From: an uncultured Prevotellaceae bacterium
GTDB taxonomy: Bacteria; Bacteroidota; Bacteroidia; Bacteroidales; Bacteroidaceae
NCBI GenBank assembly: GCA_947170495.1
Contig: CAMVUB010000003.1
Coordinates: 34,004-98,003, forward strand
Direction of reading: 5' to 3'
Length of the DNA stretch: 64,000 nt
The notes beneath the pieces were generated by a model. That model had not been told where the DNA came from. It did no database searches and worked only from the letters and a program-made list of their open reading frames with translations. Every line of letters starts with the position of its first letter. The first letter of the stretch is position 1. A program made the translations under genes and the position numbers. Below, one piece after another: positions 1-10,155 of this stretch.

Positions 1-1
1 A

Positions 2-220
2 GCTGACGTTAAACAATGTATTTTCCTGATTGTAGAGTTCATAAAAGAAGGTGAAGATGCCAATCCCAGAAACCAAGAAGACTTTGAGCGTTTTGAGGCG
101 CTACTTCCCACGGCAATAGTATCTCAAGCTATGAAGCGTGTCTTCATGGTGAAAGAACCCAAAGAAAAGCATGGAACAAAGATTGGGTGTTGGCTTGTCA
201 AAAAGCAAGTAGCAATATAA
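2..220 (+). CDS. C-terminal fragment of an unknown protein (5' truncated by window)
   Basis: Frame 2 open from window edge: ADVKQCIFLIVEFIKEGEDANPRNQEDFERFEALLPTAIVSQAMKRVFMVKEPKEKHGTKIGCWLVKKQVAI*; not in the ORF track because there is no start in the window. Confidence 0.55.
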   Translation, partial: ADVKQCIFLIVEFIKEGEDANPRNQEDFERFEALLPTAIVSQAMKRVFMVKEPKEKHGTKIGCWLVKKQVAI

Positions 221-312
221 TTAAGTATTATGCGCATAGATAATGAGAGATTATCTTGAAAAAATAAATATTTCTTAACAAAGAAACATCGCACATCGCA
301 CGAATTTACATC

Positions 313-344
313 CAGCAGGCTGCATCACCCGATGCAGCCTGCTG
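313..344. terminator. Strong hairpin: 14-bp perfect stem, 4-nt loop
   Basis: CAGCAGGCTGCATC-accc-GATGCAGCCTGCTG downstream of the 2..220 ORF. Confidence 0.6.
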
Positions 345-890
345 CGTTACCCTCTACAGTGTCTGCGCGTAGTCTCTATAAAGAGTCAGGCGAGGGACTA
401 CTAGTGTCTTTTGTGTAGCCATAGAATTAGTTTTGCGGAAAACCCTATGAGCCCTACGCACACGGGTAGGTGAATCGGCGTCGGCGACTTGCAGGATTGT
501 GACGGAGGGATGCGGTTTGCGTAGGGCTCATAGGGTCTTCGGCAAAACTTTTTTCTGAGGGACGCGTCGCAACGGCATTTACGACGCATCGTAACGGTTC
601 GAGGGACGCGTCCTTATTGCTTTTCTCACGCGTGAGAAAAACTGGAAGACCGCGGTGCATTGAGTGTTCCACCATGGTGGTCCAGTTGGAAGAGCGCGGT
701 GCGTTCGTTGTTCGGTCGCGATGGAACAATGAGAAGACCATGGTCTTCGGGTCATAACCCTTAAGGGTTTTGGCCGAAAGGCTTAAGGGTTATGAGGAAA
801 AGCCTTAAGGGTTGTGATGGAAGAAGTAAGAAGTAAGATGTATGAGGGAAGAAGGAAGAGGGAAGAGGGAAGAAGGAAGAGATTTAACGA
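345..890 (+). repeat. Palindrome-rich composite intergenic array, copy 1
   Basis: Ordered modules: cctctacag/gtctgcgcgtag/gcgaggga; ccctacgca inverted repeat; GACGCGTC; TTTTCTCACGCGTGAGAAAA; CCACCATGGTGG; GAAGACCATGGTCTTC; AACCCTTAAGGGTT; purine tract with gatgtatgaggga. Inverted counterpart at 57676-59014. Confidence 0.8.
429..549. repeat. 32-bp inverted repeat (arms 429-460 and 518-549)
   Basis: agttttgcggaaaaccctatgagccctacgca vs reverse complement of tgcgtagggctcatagggtcttcggcaaaact, two mismatches. Confidence 0.85.
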
Positions 891-1047
891 CTTTTAGCGG
901 AAAAGATTTTGTGGGGTGGGGGATTTGTTGTACCTTTGTGCGGTTTTCGGGGGCATAGAACGCCAAAAGGCCGAAAATAGGGCGAAATTTGCCCTCTGAC
1001 GCACGAAAAGGAAATGACAACAAGGAAGAATGTTTACAAAAATTCAT

Positions 1048-1364
1048 TTAACCGCAAAGACGCAAAGTTTTTAAGGTTGCATGTCCTCAAGTAGCTTTGG
1101 CTATTGCGCTTCGCGAGGCCACAGAGCCGAACAAACATGCTTCGCACAAGGCTTTGTTCTGGGCAAAGAACGCAAAGATTTCATGTCCTCTGGCAAGTGA
1201 AAGTTCAAACAGTTCAAGAAGTTCAATACTTCTATGCGCAGCCTTTGCGACCTTTGCCCCTCGAAAGTTGCGAAGCGTTTCGAGGCTTAGCGATCTTCCG
1301 ATAGGCACAGGACCGACTTAGAGATCTTAAATAATTCTTTGGGCCTTTGCGCCTTTGCGGTAAA
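1048..1364. repeat. Element bounded by inverted (C)GCAAAG-type repeats
   Basis: ttaaccgcaaagacgcaaag at the left and ctttgcgcctttgcggtaaa at the right, plus internal gcaaagaacgcaaag and gcctttgcgacctttgc. Confidence 0.6.
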
Positions 1365-1433
1365 AAAAAGAAAAATGCAGATTGAAAACATAACTTAGAT
1401 AATACAAATCATTAACTATATAACAAGAAAAGA

Positions 1434-3992
1434 ATGCAAGATTCAGAAGACAGAATTATCAAAGTGGACATTGAGCGCGAGATGCGGAGCTCATTCCTCG
1501 ACTACTCGATGTCCGTGATTGTGGCCCGTGCACTGCCAGATGCACGCGACGGCTTCAAACCTGTTCACCGCCGCATCCTCTATGGTATGCGCGTGGATGG
1601 CAACACTCATGACCACGACTACCGCAAGTGCGCACGCACGGTCGGTAACGTGCTTGGTCACTACCACCCCCACGGCGACAGCAGCGTGTATTTCGCGATG
1701 GTGCGCTTGGCACAGGACTGGAACATGCGCTACACGCTCGTGGATGGTCAAGGTAACTTCGGTAGCGTGGATGGCGACTCACCGGCTGCCATGCGTTACA
1801 CGGAGGCACGTCTGGCCTCGATGGGTGAGGCAATGATGCAGGATCTGGAGAAGGAAACGGTAGATATGGTGGACAACTTCGACGGTAAGGAGAAGGAACC
1901 CAGCGTGCTGCCTACGCTGTTCCCGAACCTGCTGGTGAATGGCGCCACGGGTATCGCCGTGGGTATGGCCACGAACATCCCAACACACAACTTAGGCGAG
2001 TGCATCGACGGTTGTGTAGCGTACATCGACAACCCCGACATCGACGTGGAGGGACTGATGAAGTTCATCCCTGCTCCGGACTTCCCCACGGGGGCGTACA
2101 TCTACGGTATGCAGGGCGTGCGCGAGGCTTACGAGACGGGGCGCGGACGCGTGATCATGCGTGCACGTGCAGAAATTGAGCCGGGCGAGCAGCATGACAA
2201 GATCGTCATCAGCGAGATTCCCTACGGCGTGAACAAGGCAGAGCTCATCAAGTACATCGCCGACCTGGTGAACGAGCATAAGATCGAGGGCATCTCGAAT
2301 GCCAACGACGAGAGCGACCGCGAGGGTATGCGCATCGTCATCGACGTGAAGCGCGACTTCAACGCCAACGTTGTGCTGAACAAGCTGTACAAGCTGACAC
2401 AGCTGCAGACGTCGTTCTCCGTGAACAGCATCGCTCTGGTCAACGGCCGTCCGAAGCTGATGACGCTGCGCGATATGATCAAGTGCTTCGTGGATCACCG
2501 CCACGAGGTGGTCATCCGCCGCACGGAGTACGACAAGCGCAAGGCTGAGGAGCGTGCCCACATCCTGGAAGGTCTGATCATCGCCAGCGACAACATCGAC
2601 GAGGTGGTACAGATCATCAAGAGCAGCAAGACGCCCGAAGAGGCCCGCAAGCGTTTGGAAGAGCGCTTCAAGCTGGACGAACTGCAGTCCAAGGCCATCG
2701 TAGATATGCGTCTGGCACAGCTCACAGGTCTGCAGCAGGAGAAGCTGCACGCCGAGTACGACGAGCTGATGAAGAAGATTGAATACTACAACCAGATCCT
2801 CACCGACGACGCCCTCTGCTGGAAGGTCATCAAGGACGAGCTCATCGAGGTGAAGGAGCGCTTCGGCGATCCCCGTCGCAGCGAGATTATGTATTCAAGT
2901 GAAGAATTCAACCCCGAGGACTTCTACGCTGATGATGAGGTGGTTATCACCATCTCGCACCTCGGTTATATCAAGCGCACACAGTTGGCTGAGTTCCGTG
3001 CTCAGGGACGTGCGGGCGTGGGTGCCAAGGGCTCCGCAACGCGCGACGGCGACTTCATCGAGCACATCTATCGTGCCACGATGCACAACACGATGTTGTT
3101 CTTCACGCAGAAGGGTCGCTGCTACTGGCTGAAGGTGTATGACATTCCCGAAGGCAACAAGGCCTCGAAGGGTCGCGCCATACAGAACATGCTCAACATC
3201 GAGCCGGACGACAGCATCAACGCCTGCCTCTACATCAAGAAACTCAACGACAAGGACTTCAACGAGAGCCACTACGTGCTGTTCTGCACGCGCGAGGGTA
3301 CTATTAAGAAGACGTCGCTGGCCAACTACAGCCGTCCGCGCACGAACGGCGTCATCGCCATCAACATCAACGAGGGCGACCGTGTGGTTGACGTAGCGCT
3401 GACGAACGGCGAGAACGAAGTAGTCATCGCCTCGAAGATGGGACGTGCCGTACGCTTCAACGAGAGCACCGTGCGCGCCATGGGCCGCAACAGCACCGGT
3501 GTGCGTGGCATCACGCTCGAAGGCGAGGGCAACGAGGTCGTTGGCATGGTGGTGGTCGATAAGCCCGATGAGGAGACCATCCTGGTGGTTTCCGAGAAGG
3601 GCTACGGCAAGCGCTCCGACGTGGAGGACTACCGCATCACGAACCGTGGCGGCAAGGGCGTGAAGACGCTGGAAGTCACGGAGAAGACTGGTCTGCTCAT
3701 GGCCATCAAGAGCGTCACCAACGACGAGGACCTGATGATCATCAACAAGAGCGGCGTGACGCTACGCATGCACCTGGAGGACATCAAGATCCAAGGTCGC
3801 GCCACACAGGGCGTGAAGCTCATCGAGCTGCAGAAGCGTGGCGACGTGATAGCCAACGTCTGCATCGTGCCCACTACGGAGGACGAGGAAGAGGAGGAGC
3901 TGCCCGAGGAGGCACGCGCCAAGGAGCTTCCGGAGCCTACGCAACTGAGTGACGGTCAGACAGTCACCCTCGATCGCGACGATCAACAATAA
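1434..3992 (+). CDS. gyrA: DNA gyrase subunit A
   Basis: 852 aa; SFLDYSMSVIVARALPDARDGFKPVHRRILYGM, YHPHGDSSVY and GyrA C-terminal blades. Confidence 0.97.
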   Translation: MQDSEDRIIKVDIEREMRSSFLDYSMSVIVARALPDARDGFKPVHRRILYGMRVDGNTHDHDYRKCARTVGNVLGHYHPHGDSSVYFAMVRLAQDWNMRYTLVDGQGNFGSVDGDSPAAMRYTEARLASMGEAMMQDLEKETVDMVDNFDGKEKEPSVLPTLFPNLLVNGATGIAVGMATNIPTHNLGECIDGCVAYIDNPDIDVEGLMKFIPAPDFPTGAYIYGMQGVREAYETGRGRVIMRARAEIEPGEQHDKIVISEIPYGVNKAELIKYIADLVNEHKIEGISNANDESDREGMRIVIDVKRDFNANVVLNKLYKLTQLQTSFSVNSIALVNGRPKLMTLRDMIKCFVDHRHEVVIRRTEYDKRKAEERAHILEGLIIASDNIDEVVQIIKSSKTPEEARKRLEERFKLDELQSKAIVDMRLAQLTGLQQEKLHAEYDELMKKIEYYNQILTDDALCWKVIKDELIEVKERFGDPRRSEIMYSSEEFNPEDFYADDEVVITISHLGYIKRTQLAEFRAQGRAGVGAKGSATRDGDFIEHIYRATMHNTMLFFTQKGRCYWLKVYDIPEGNKASKGRAIQNMLNIEPDDSINACLYIKKLNDKDFNESHYVLFCTREGTIKKTSLANYSRPRTNGVIAININEGDRVVDVALTNGENEVVIASKMGRAVRFNESTVRAMGRNSTGVRGITLEGEGNEVVGMVVVDKPDEETILVVSEKGYGKRSDVEDYRITNRGGKGVKTLEVTEKTGLLMAIKSVTNDEDLMIINKSGVTLRMHLEDIKIQGRATQGVKLIELQKRGDVIANVCIVPTTEDEEEEELPEEARAKELPEPTQLSDGQTVTLDRDDQQ

Positions 3993-3998
3993 ACCTTC

Positions 3999-4035
3999 GT
4001 GGCTTCGCGCTGTCTAAACGACAGTGCGAGGCCAC
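3999..4035 (+). terminator. Hairpin downstream of gyrA
   Basis: gtggcttcgcgctgtc-taaac-gacagtgcgaggccac. Confidence 0.6.
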
Positions 4036-4078
4036 TCTTAAACTCTTAAACCTCTTAAACTTTTAAACTAATAAACTA

Positions 4079-5356
4079 ATGAAAAAGATTTTATTTGCAG
4101 TAGCTTTGTTCGCAGTAGCCGGCACAGCTATGGCACAGGACAAGGTCGTGCGCAAGGCACGCTACATCAAGGAAGAAATTCAGAATCTGATGGCCAACAC
4201 GCAACGCAGCGAGAAGGAAACGGCCCAGATGAACCAGAAGATCCAGCAGTGTCTGGAGATGCTGGAGCCCACCTTCACCAGCCCCGAGACGAAGAAGGAG
4301 CTGGCCAACGCATGGGACATCAAGGCACAGGTCTATAAGTATAAGTTCGCTCCGCTGCTCGACAACGTCATCAAGAAGGAGCCCACCGACACGGCAGCCC
4401 TCGCAGAGTACATCTACACAGCCCTCGACGCCATGGAGCAGTGCTACAAGACCGTGCAGGCCCAAGGTCTGAAAGGCGACAAGGATCCCTACACAACGCC
4501 CAACAAACTGGATGTCGTGCGCTTCCGCCAGTATATCGCCTTCTGCGGCCAGATGTTCTTCCAGAACGGCCAGCATGCTAAGGCCCTCGATGCCTTCAGC
4601 CGTTGGATGAAGTACCCCCAGACCTACACCATCTTAGGCGCTGACGCCCAGGCGCTGGCCGAGGACGAGACAACGCCCCAGATTGCCTACTACACCTGCC
4701 TCTGCGCTTACTTCGCCAAGGACCACAAGGCCTTCATGGAGTTCATCCCCACAGCACGCGAATATACACAGGAGAAGAGCCAGGTGAACCAGCTGTATCT
4801 GGCCGACCTGATGGAGCAGGGCGACACCGTGCAGTGGCTGAAGGTGGGCCGCGAGGTGGTGGCTGAAGATCCTGTCACCAACGAGGGCATCGCCCAGAAT
4901 ATCCTGGCTTACTACTTCGGCCACGACGACAGCGCTAGCGCTATGGCCTTCGCCGACGAGATCCTGGCTGCCGATGAGCTCAGCAAGATTGGTAACTTCG
5001 CCAAGGGCGTGGTGCTCATGAACGATAAGAAGTACGAGGAGGCCGTCAAGTACTACGACAAGGCCATCGAGGCAGATCCCGAGTATTCGGATGCCTACTT
5101 CAACGCCGGCGTCTGCTGGAGCAACCACGGCTACGACATCAACGAGGCCCTCGCAGGCAAGAAGATGACGACGGCACAGTTCAACGAGGCCGTGAAGCCC
5201 GTGAAGGAAGCCTACGCCAAGGCTGAACCTTACTTCCTGAAGGTGAAGGAGCTGGAGCCCGAGAACACACATAAGTGGGCCAGCCGTCTTGCCACCGTCT
5301 ATTACATCCTTGAGGACAAGGCGAAGCAGGCGGAGATGGAAAAACTTCTCGAATGA
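4079..5356 (+). CDS. Exported tetratricopeptide repeat protein
   Basis: 425 aa; signal peptide MKKILFAVALFAVAGTAMAQ; TPR-like YEEAVKYYDKAIEADPEYSDAYFNAGVCW. Confidence 0.85.
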   Translation: MKKILFAVALFAVAGTAMAQDKVVRKARYIKEEIQNLMANTQRSEKETAQMNQKIQQCLEMLEPTFTSPETKKELANAWDIKAQVYKYKFAPLLDNVIKKEPTDTAALAEYIYTALDAMEQCYKTVQAQGLKGDKDPYTTPNKLDVVRFRQYIAFCGQMFFQNGQHAKALDAFSRWMKYPQTYTILGADAQALAEDETTPQIAYYTCLCAYFAKDHKAFMEFIPTAREYTQEKSQVNQLYLADLMEQGDTVQWLKVGREVVAEDPVTNEGIAQNILAYYFGHDDSASAMAFADEILAADELSKIGNFAKGVVLMNDKKYEEAVKYYDKAIEADPEYSDAYFNAGVCWSNHGYDINEALAGKKMTTAQFNEAVKPVKEAYAKAEPYFLKVKELEPENTHKWASRLATVYYILEDKAKQAEMEKLLE

Positions 5357-6585
5357 AACGATTAGCACTTTTATTTCTCATTGCACTCAGCACCCCTGTC
5401 CTGGCGGACAATATCGTCCGCCAGGTCAAGGATGCCTTGAAGCGTCCGCAGAAGCGCGAGCAGATTATCAAATATGCCGACCAGCTGCTGGCCGAGGCCG
5501 AGAAGCCTGGGTTGAAGCAGCGCAAGCGCGTGGATTGTCTGCTCATGGCGGCTGAGTGCAGCAAAGTCATCAACAACGAAGAGAATGTCAAGCTGTATCT
5601 GAAGAAGCCCTACGACACGGTGGTCTTCTTCAGCTCTATCCGTGATATCTTCGAACGGGTGCTGAAGGCCGACAGCATCTCTGTGCTGCCCGACGAGAAA
5701 GGGCGCGTGACCCTTGCAGGGCGCAAGCATCATCGTGAGCTGCTGTTGCCTTACCGTTCGAACCTCCTTACGGGTGGTATGTGGCATTACCAGCGTGGGC
5801 ATACGCGTATCGCCTACGATTTCTTTAACAGCTATATCGACGCTGCCACACATCCCATCTTCGAGCAGGACTCCCTGCTGACGAAGGACAAGCAGCTGGC
5901 GACGACGGCATATCTGGCCGTCTTCTCAGCACAGAAGGAGGGACTCACCGACGGCGTCATCAAGCACGCTCCGCTGGCCAAGCTGGCAGGACAGCGCGCT
6001 GACATGGTGCAGGAGTACTACGCCAGGGCGTGGGAATCGAAGGGCGACACCATGCAATGGCTGTCGGCACTCCAAGAGGGCATCCGTTCGCACGCCCAGA
6101 ACCTGTTCTTCTTCACACATCTGCTGAACTACTACACGACAAATGCCTACTGGCAGGAGGGGCTGGCATTGGCTGACTCGCTGGCAACGGCCGCCGACAC
6201 GGTGCCGTTGTTCTGGTATGCCAAGAGTCTGATGCTCCTGCGACTGAATCGCGACCGCGAGGCCGTAGAGGCTTGCGACGCCTGCCTCAAGTTGGCACCC
6301 GATCACGCCAACGCCTTATATAATAAAGGTATGGCATCGCTGAACCTGGCCGCGGCCTTCGCCGATACGGCCTGCACGGACATGAAGAACCCACAGTGCC
6401 GCAAGGACCAGGAGACGCTGCGCCAGCTGTACCGCCAGGCGAAGGAGCCCATGGAGCGCCTGCGTAAGTTGGAACCCAACGATCCTGCACGCTGGGCACC
6501 GGCGCTCTATCGCATCTACCTCCACCTGAACATGGGCAAGGAGTTCGACGAGATAGACCGTCTGCTCAAGAAAGTGAGACTATAG
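5353..6585 (+). CDS. Exported TPR-like protein, translationally coupled to the previous gene
   Basis: 410 aa; ATGA overlap with the upstream stop; signal peptide MKRLALLFLIALSTPVLA; TPR-like AVEACDACLKLAPDHANALYNKGMASL. Confidence 0.8.
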   Translation: MKRLALLFLIALSTPVLADNIVRQVKDALKRPQKREQIIKYADQLLAEAEKPGLKQRKRVDCLLMAAECSKVINNEENVKLYLKKPYDTVVFFSSIRDIFERVLKADSISVLPDEKGRVTLAGRKHHRELLLPYRSNLLTGGMWHYQRGHTRIAYDFFNSYIDAATHPIFEQDSLLTKDKQLATTAYLAVFSAQKEGLTDGVIKHAPLAKLAGQRADMVQEYYARAWESKGDTMQWLSALQEGIRSHAQNLFFFTHLLNYYTTNAYWQEGLALADSLATAADTVPLFWYAKSLMLLRLNRDREAVEACDACLKLAPDHANALYNKGMASLNLAAAFADTACTDMKNPQCRKDQETLRQLYRQAKEPMERLRKLEPNDPARWAPALYRIYLHLNMGKEFDEIDRLLKKVRL

Positions 6586-6610
6586 ATTGTTTTTTCCCTA
6601 AGCTGAAAGT

Positions 6611-9600
6611 TTGAAACAGGCGCTGACCTTGTGCATCGTCGTCGCAGCAACCATCGTGATAGGGTGGGGCTGTGCACGAGAATCGACCTCTGAGGATGTC
6701 GGGAGACAGCGCGTGGACTCGCTGAATGCGAGCGCCTACGGCTGGCACTACCGCAATGTGGATTCCGTGCGCGTGCTGGCACAGGCGGCCTACGAGGAAG
6801 CCGAGCGCATCGGCTACGCCACGGGTGAGGCCGAGGCGCTGAACCACCTGGCCTTCGAGCGCTTTCAGCAGATGGACTTCGACAGCACGCTGACGCTCAC
6901 GACACGGGTGGAGGAGCTGACGGGCGACGCCGTGGAGTGCCTCGTGGCCGACGTGATGCAGATGCGCGTGGCACAGCGCACCAGCGACAACCTCGCTTTC
7001 TTCCGCCATCGCAGCCATGCGCTGCAGCGCGTCAGCAGACTGCAGAAACAAGAGAAAAAACTGGACGAGCGCCAGCTGCGACGCTTCAACTACGGCTGCG
7101 GCGACCTGCACATCGTCGCTTCCACCTATTTCTATTACCTCGACCAGTGCGAGCGCGCCATTGACGAGATCGACGAGGCTGAGCCTTTCTGCCAGCTCGC
7201 AGCGGACACGGCACAATGGCTGTACTATTGTTATATGCACGGGTCGGGTGGCCTGAGCCGGCAGCTGACGGCCGAGGCAGTGGCCAACGAGGAGTTCGAC
7301 TATCTCCTGAAATGTTTCTGGGTGTCACGGCGCGACGGCTACCTCTTCTTCGAGGCCAATGCCGAGCAGTCGATGGCCACGTTCTTCGCTGACTCCGTGA
7401 TGCTGCGCGCAGTGCGACAGCGGCAGCCGGAGGTGGTGAAGGTGCTGGAGGAATCCTTTGGCGAGGGTGCCTCGGCACAACGCATGGCGGAGGCGGCCTT
7501 AGAGACCTTTACGCGCTACGACGACCTCTACCAGCGCGCTAACGCCCTGCGCACCCTGGGCGAGCTGGCCTTCAATGCCGGCGACTATCTGCAGGCTGTC
7601 AACTACTTCGACTGCGCACTGGAATGCGTGGATTGGCAGCAGCAGAAGCACAGGAAGACGGTGCCCGTGTGGATCGGCAATATCCACGAACGTATGTCGA
7701 TGGCCTATAGCGCCCTTGACATGAAGGACGAGAGCGATTACTACCGCAACATATACCTGGACATGCTGAACATCACGCGCGAGGATGCCGAGCTGGAGAG
7801 CCGTGTGGAGCAGCTCCATGCGCGCAGCTCGCGACAGCGGCTGATGCTGTCCATCATCGTAGCAACGGCATTGCTGACGGCCATCTTCCTCTATCTGCTC
7901 GTGCGCACATGGCGCCATCGCACTGCCTACGAAGAACAAATGCTCAAGCAGCGCTTCCAGCAGGTGCAGGAGGCTGCCAACCGCTTGCAACAGCAGCAGG
8001 CCGAGGAGCAGGAACTCATCCGCGAGCAGCAGGCGGCCACAGAGCAGCGGCTGCTGCGCTACAAGCGACAGAATGTGGAGAAAAGGGCCAAGCTGCAACT
8101 CGTGCAGGGCATTATGCCTTTCCTCGATCGCATTATCAATGAGGTGAATCGCATGAAACGACGGGGCACGACGGACAGCGCCTCGCTGCAATATGTCGAT
8201 GAACTCTCAGAGCGAATCATCTATTACAACGACTTGCTGACGGAATGGATACAGATGGAGCAGGGGCAGATCAGCCTGCAGCTCACGACATTCCCGCTGG
8301 AGCCGCTCTTCGACAGCCTTCGCAAGAGCCGCTTTGCCTACGAGCAGAAGGGGCTGACGCTGGACGTGGAGAGCACTGACCTCAGCGTGAAGGCCGACCG
8401 TGCGCTCACGCTCTTCATGCTCAACACGCTAGCCGACAACGCCCGTAAGTTCACGCCTGAAGGCGGCAGCATCACCATCAGCGCCACGGCCGACGAGAAC
8501 GAGGACGGTGCCTTCGTGGAACTCGCCGTGCAGGACACGGGCGTGGGCCTCAAGCCGGAGGAGATCGACCTCATCCTGAACCATAAGGTGTACGACGCCA
8601 GTCTCATTGGCAACGGCGAGAAGGGCTCGGGCTTCGGACTGATGAACTGTAAGGGTGTCATCGAGAAGTACCGCAAGACAAACCCGCTGTTCCGTGTCTG
8701 CCAAATGGGCATCGACAGCGCTGTGGGCGAGGGGAGCCGCTTCTGGTTCCGACTGCCGCGTGTCGTGACGACCATCATCGTGGGCTTCTTCCTCCTGTGG
8801 AGCACGCCGCTGGCGGCACAGACACAGGTGCATGCGTTGGCCGACTCCGTTTATTACTGCAACGTCGAAGGACGTTATGCGGAGGCTTTGCACTACGCTG
8901 ACAGCGCCTTCCAGATCATCAGCCGTAACCACGTCACGCACCATCGCAACAACCACGAACGCCTGACGCTGACGGACACGGGCTCGGAGTCCATAGAACT
9001 GGTGTGGCTGGAAAGGGGCGAACCGGTGGATTTCTCGTTGCTCCTGGGACTGCGCAATGAAGTCGCCGTGGCTGCGCTCGCGCTGAAAGACTGGGGACTC
9101 TACCGCTATAACAACACTATCTACACACGCCTCTACAAACTCTCAAATCAGGACACGACGCTCGAGACATTCTGCGAGCAGACGGAACGGGCACAGCAGC
9201 GCGATCGCTATGCGCTCTTCATCCTGGCGGCCCTGATACTCACGAGCATCGTCGCCTTCTACTTCCTGTGGGCGCTGCCCAGGTTGCGCTTCCGCAAGAA
9301 GATCAAGCTGCTCAACGAACAGGAGCTGCAACAGCTGCAGGCGGCCAAGGAAATGGAACGCGAGCAGCGGCAGTCGGACATCGAGCTGGCAGAGGATGAG
9401 CACCACCGCAGACTCTACGAAGAGGAACGCCTGCATGTGCAGAACCAGATCATCGACAACTGCCTCTCCACCATCAAGCACGAAACGATGTACTACCCAG
9501 GGCGCATCCAACAGCTAGCACGACGGCTGCAGACGACAGAGGACATCGACAAGGACCTGCTGGACACGCTGGCAGAGACGGCAGACTACTACAAGGAGGT

Positions 9601-10135
9601 GCACACGCTGCTGAGCGAACAGGCGCAACGGCAATCCGAAGCCGTGAACTTCCGCAGGCGTAACATCCTGGCGGAGGAGCTTTTAGGAGCGTTGTCGCAA
9701 CGCTGCAAAGCGCTGTCGCGCAAGACAGAGATGGAAATCGTCCTTGATACAGACAACAGGCTGGGCGACAAACCTTTCCGTGGCGACCCCGACCTCATTG
9801 AGATGCTCATGGAACAGCTCATCGAGGCCGAAGCAGCGCTGACGAAAGGGCAGGGGAGTGGTGACCTGGAAACGCTGCCGCTGCGCCTCACGGTGACGGC
9901 AGAAGAAGCCTTCGCACGCTTCACGCTGGAGAACCAGTTCCTGGCGCTGGAGGAGGACACGCTGCAGGAGCTGTTCATGCCCCACGACGGCGGCGTGCCG
10001 TTCCTCGTGGCCAAGCAGATCATCCGTGAACACGACACCTTCCTCGGACATCCCGGCTGCCGCATCGCAGCAGAACCCTTCGACGAAGGCCACGCCCTGT
10101 GGTTCACACTACCACTCGTGGTAAATGAAAAATGA
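6611..10135 (+). CDS. Very large membrane sensor histidine kinase-like protein with two tandem sensor/TM/ATPase-like units
   Basis: 1174 aa; TTG start; lipobox IGWGC; TM LMLSIIVATALLTAIFLYLLV; HATPase motifs NTLADNARKFTPEGG, DTGVGLKPEE, GSGFGLMNCKG; then an internal signal-peptide-like segment VVTTIIVGFFLLWSTPLAAQ, a second TM and a degenerate second ATPase-like region. Confidence 0.75.
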   Translation: MKQALTLCIVVAATIVIGWGCARESTSEDVGRQRVDSLNASAYGWHYRNVDSVRVLAQAAYEEAERIGYATGEAEALNHLAFERFQQMDFDSTLTLTTRVEELTGDAVECLVADVMQMRVAQRTSDNLAFFRHRSHALQRVSRLQKQEKKLDERQLRRFNYGCGDLHIVASTYFYYLDQCERAIDEIDEAEPFCQLAADTAQWLYYCYMHGSGGLSRQLTAEAVANEEFDYLLKCFWVSRRDGYLFFEANAEQSMATFFADSVMLRAVRQRQPEVVKVLEESFGEGASAQRMAEAALETFTRYDDLYQRANALRTLGELAFNAGDYLQAVNYFDCALECVDWQQQKHRKTVPVWIGNIHERMSMAYSALDMKDESDYYRNIYLDMLNITREDAELESRVEQLHARSSRQRLMLSIIVATALLTAIFLYLLVRTWRHRTAYEEQMLKQRFQQVQEAANRLQQQQAEEQELIREQQAATEQRLLRYKRQNVEKRAKLQLVQGIMPFLDRIINEVNRMKRRGTTDSASLQYVDELSERIIYYNDLLTEWIQMEQGQISLQLTTFPLEPLFDSLRKSRFAYEQKGLTLDVESTDLSVKADRALTLFMLNTLADNARKFTPEGGSITISATADENEDGAFVELAVQDTGVGLKPEEIDLILNHKVYDASLIGNGEKGSGFGLMNCKGVIEKYRKTNPLFRVCQMGIDSAVGEGSRFWFRLPRVVTTIIVGFFLLWSTPLAAQTQVHALADSVYYCNVEGRYAEALHYADSAFQIISRNHVTHHRNNHERLTLTDTGSESIELVWLERGEPVDFSLLLGLRNEVAVAALALKDWGLYRYNNTIYTRLYKLSNQDTTLETFCEQTERAQQRDRYALFILAALILTSIVAFYFLWALPRLRFRKKIKLLNEQELQQLQAAKEMEREQRQSDIELAEDEHHRRLYEEERLHVQNQIIDNCLSTIKHETMYYPGRIQQLARRLQTTEDIDKDLLDTLAETADYYKEVHTLLSEQAQRQSEAVNFRRRNILAEELLGALSQRCKALSRKTEMEIVLDTDNRLGDKPFRGDPDLIEMLMEQLIEAEAALTKGQGSGDLETLPLRLTVTAEEAFARFTLENQFLALEEDTLQELFMPHDGGVPFLVAKQIIREHDTFLGHPGCRIAAEPFDEGHALWFTLPLVVNEK

Positions 10136-10155
10136 AAGAATGAAAAGTGAAAAAT

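Noticed and set aside
931-938. TACCTTTG -7 element upstream of the 1048-1364 element
   Set aside because: Matches the consensus but lies about 500 nt from gyrA with a repeat in between; no target gene can be supported.
1992-2750. 252-aa minus ORF inside gyrA
   Set aside because: Shadow ORF of the conserved gyrA reading frame.
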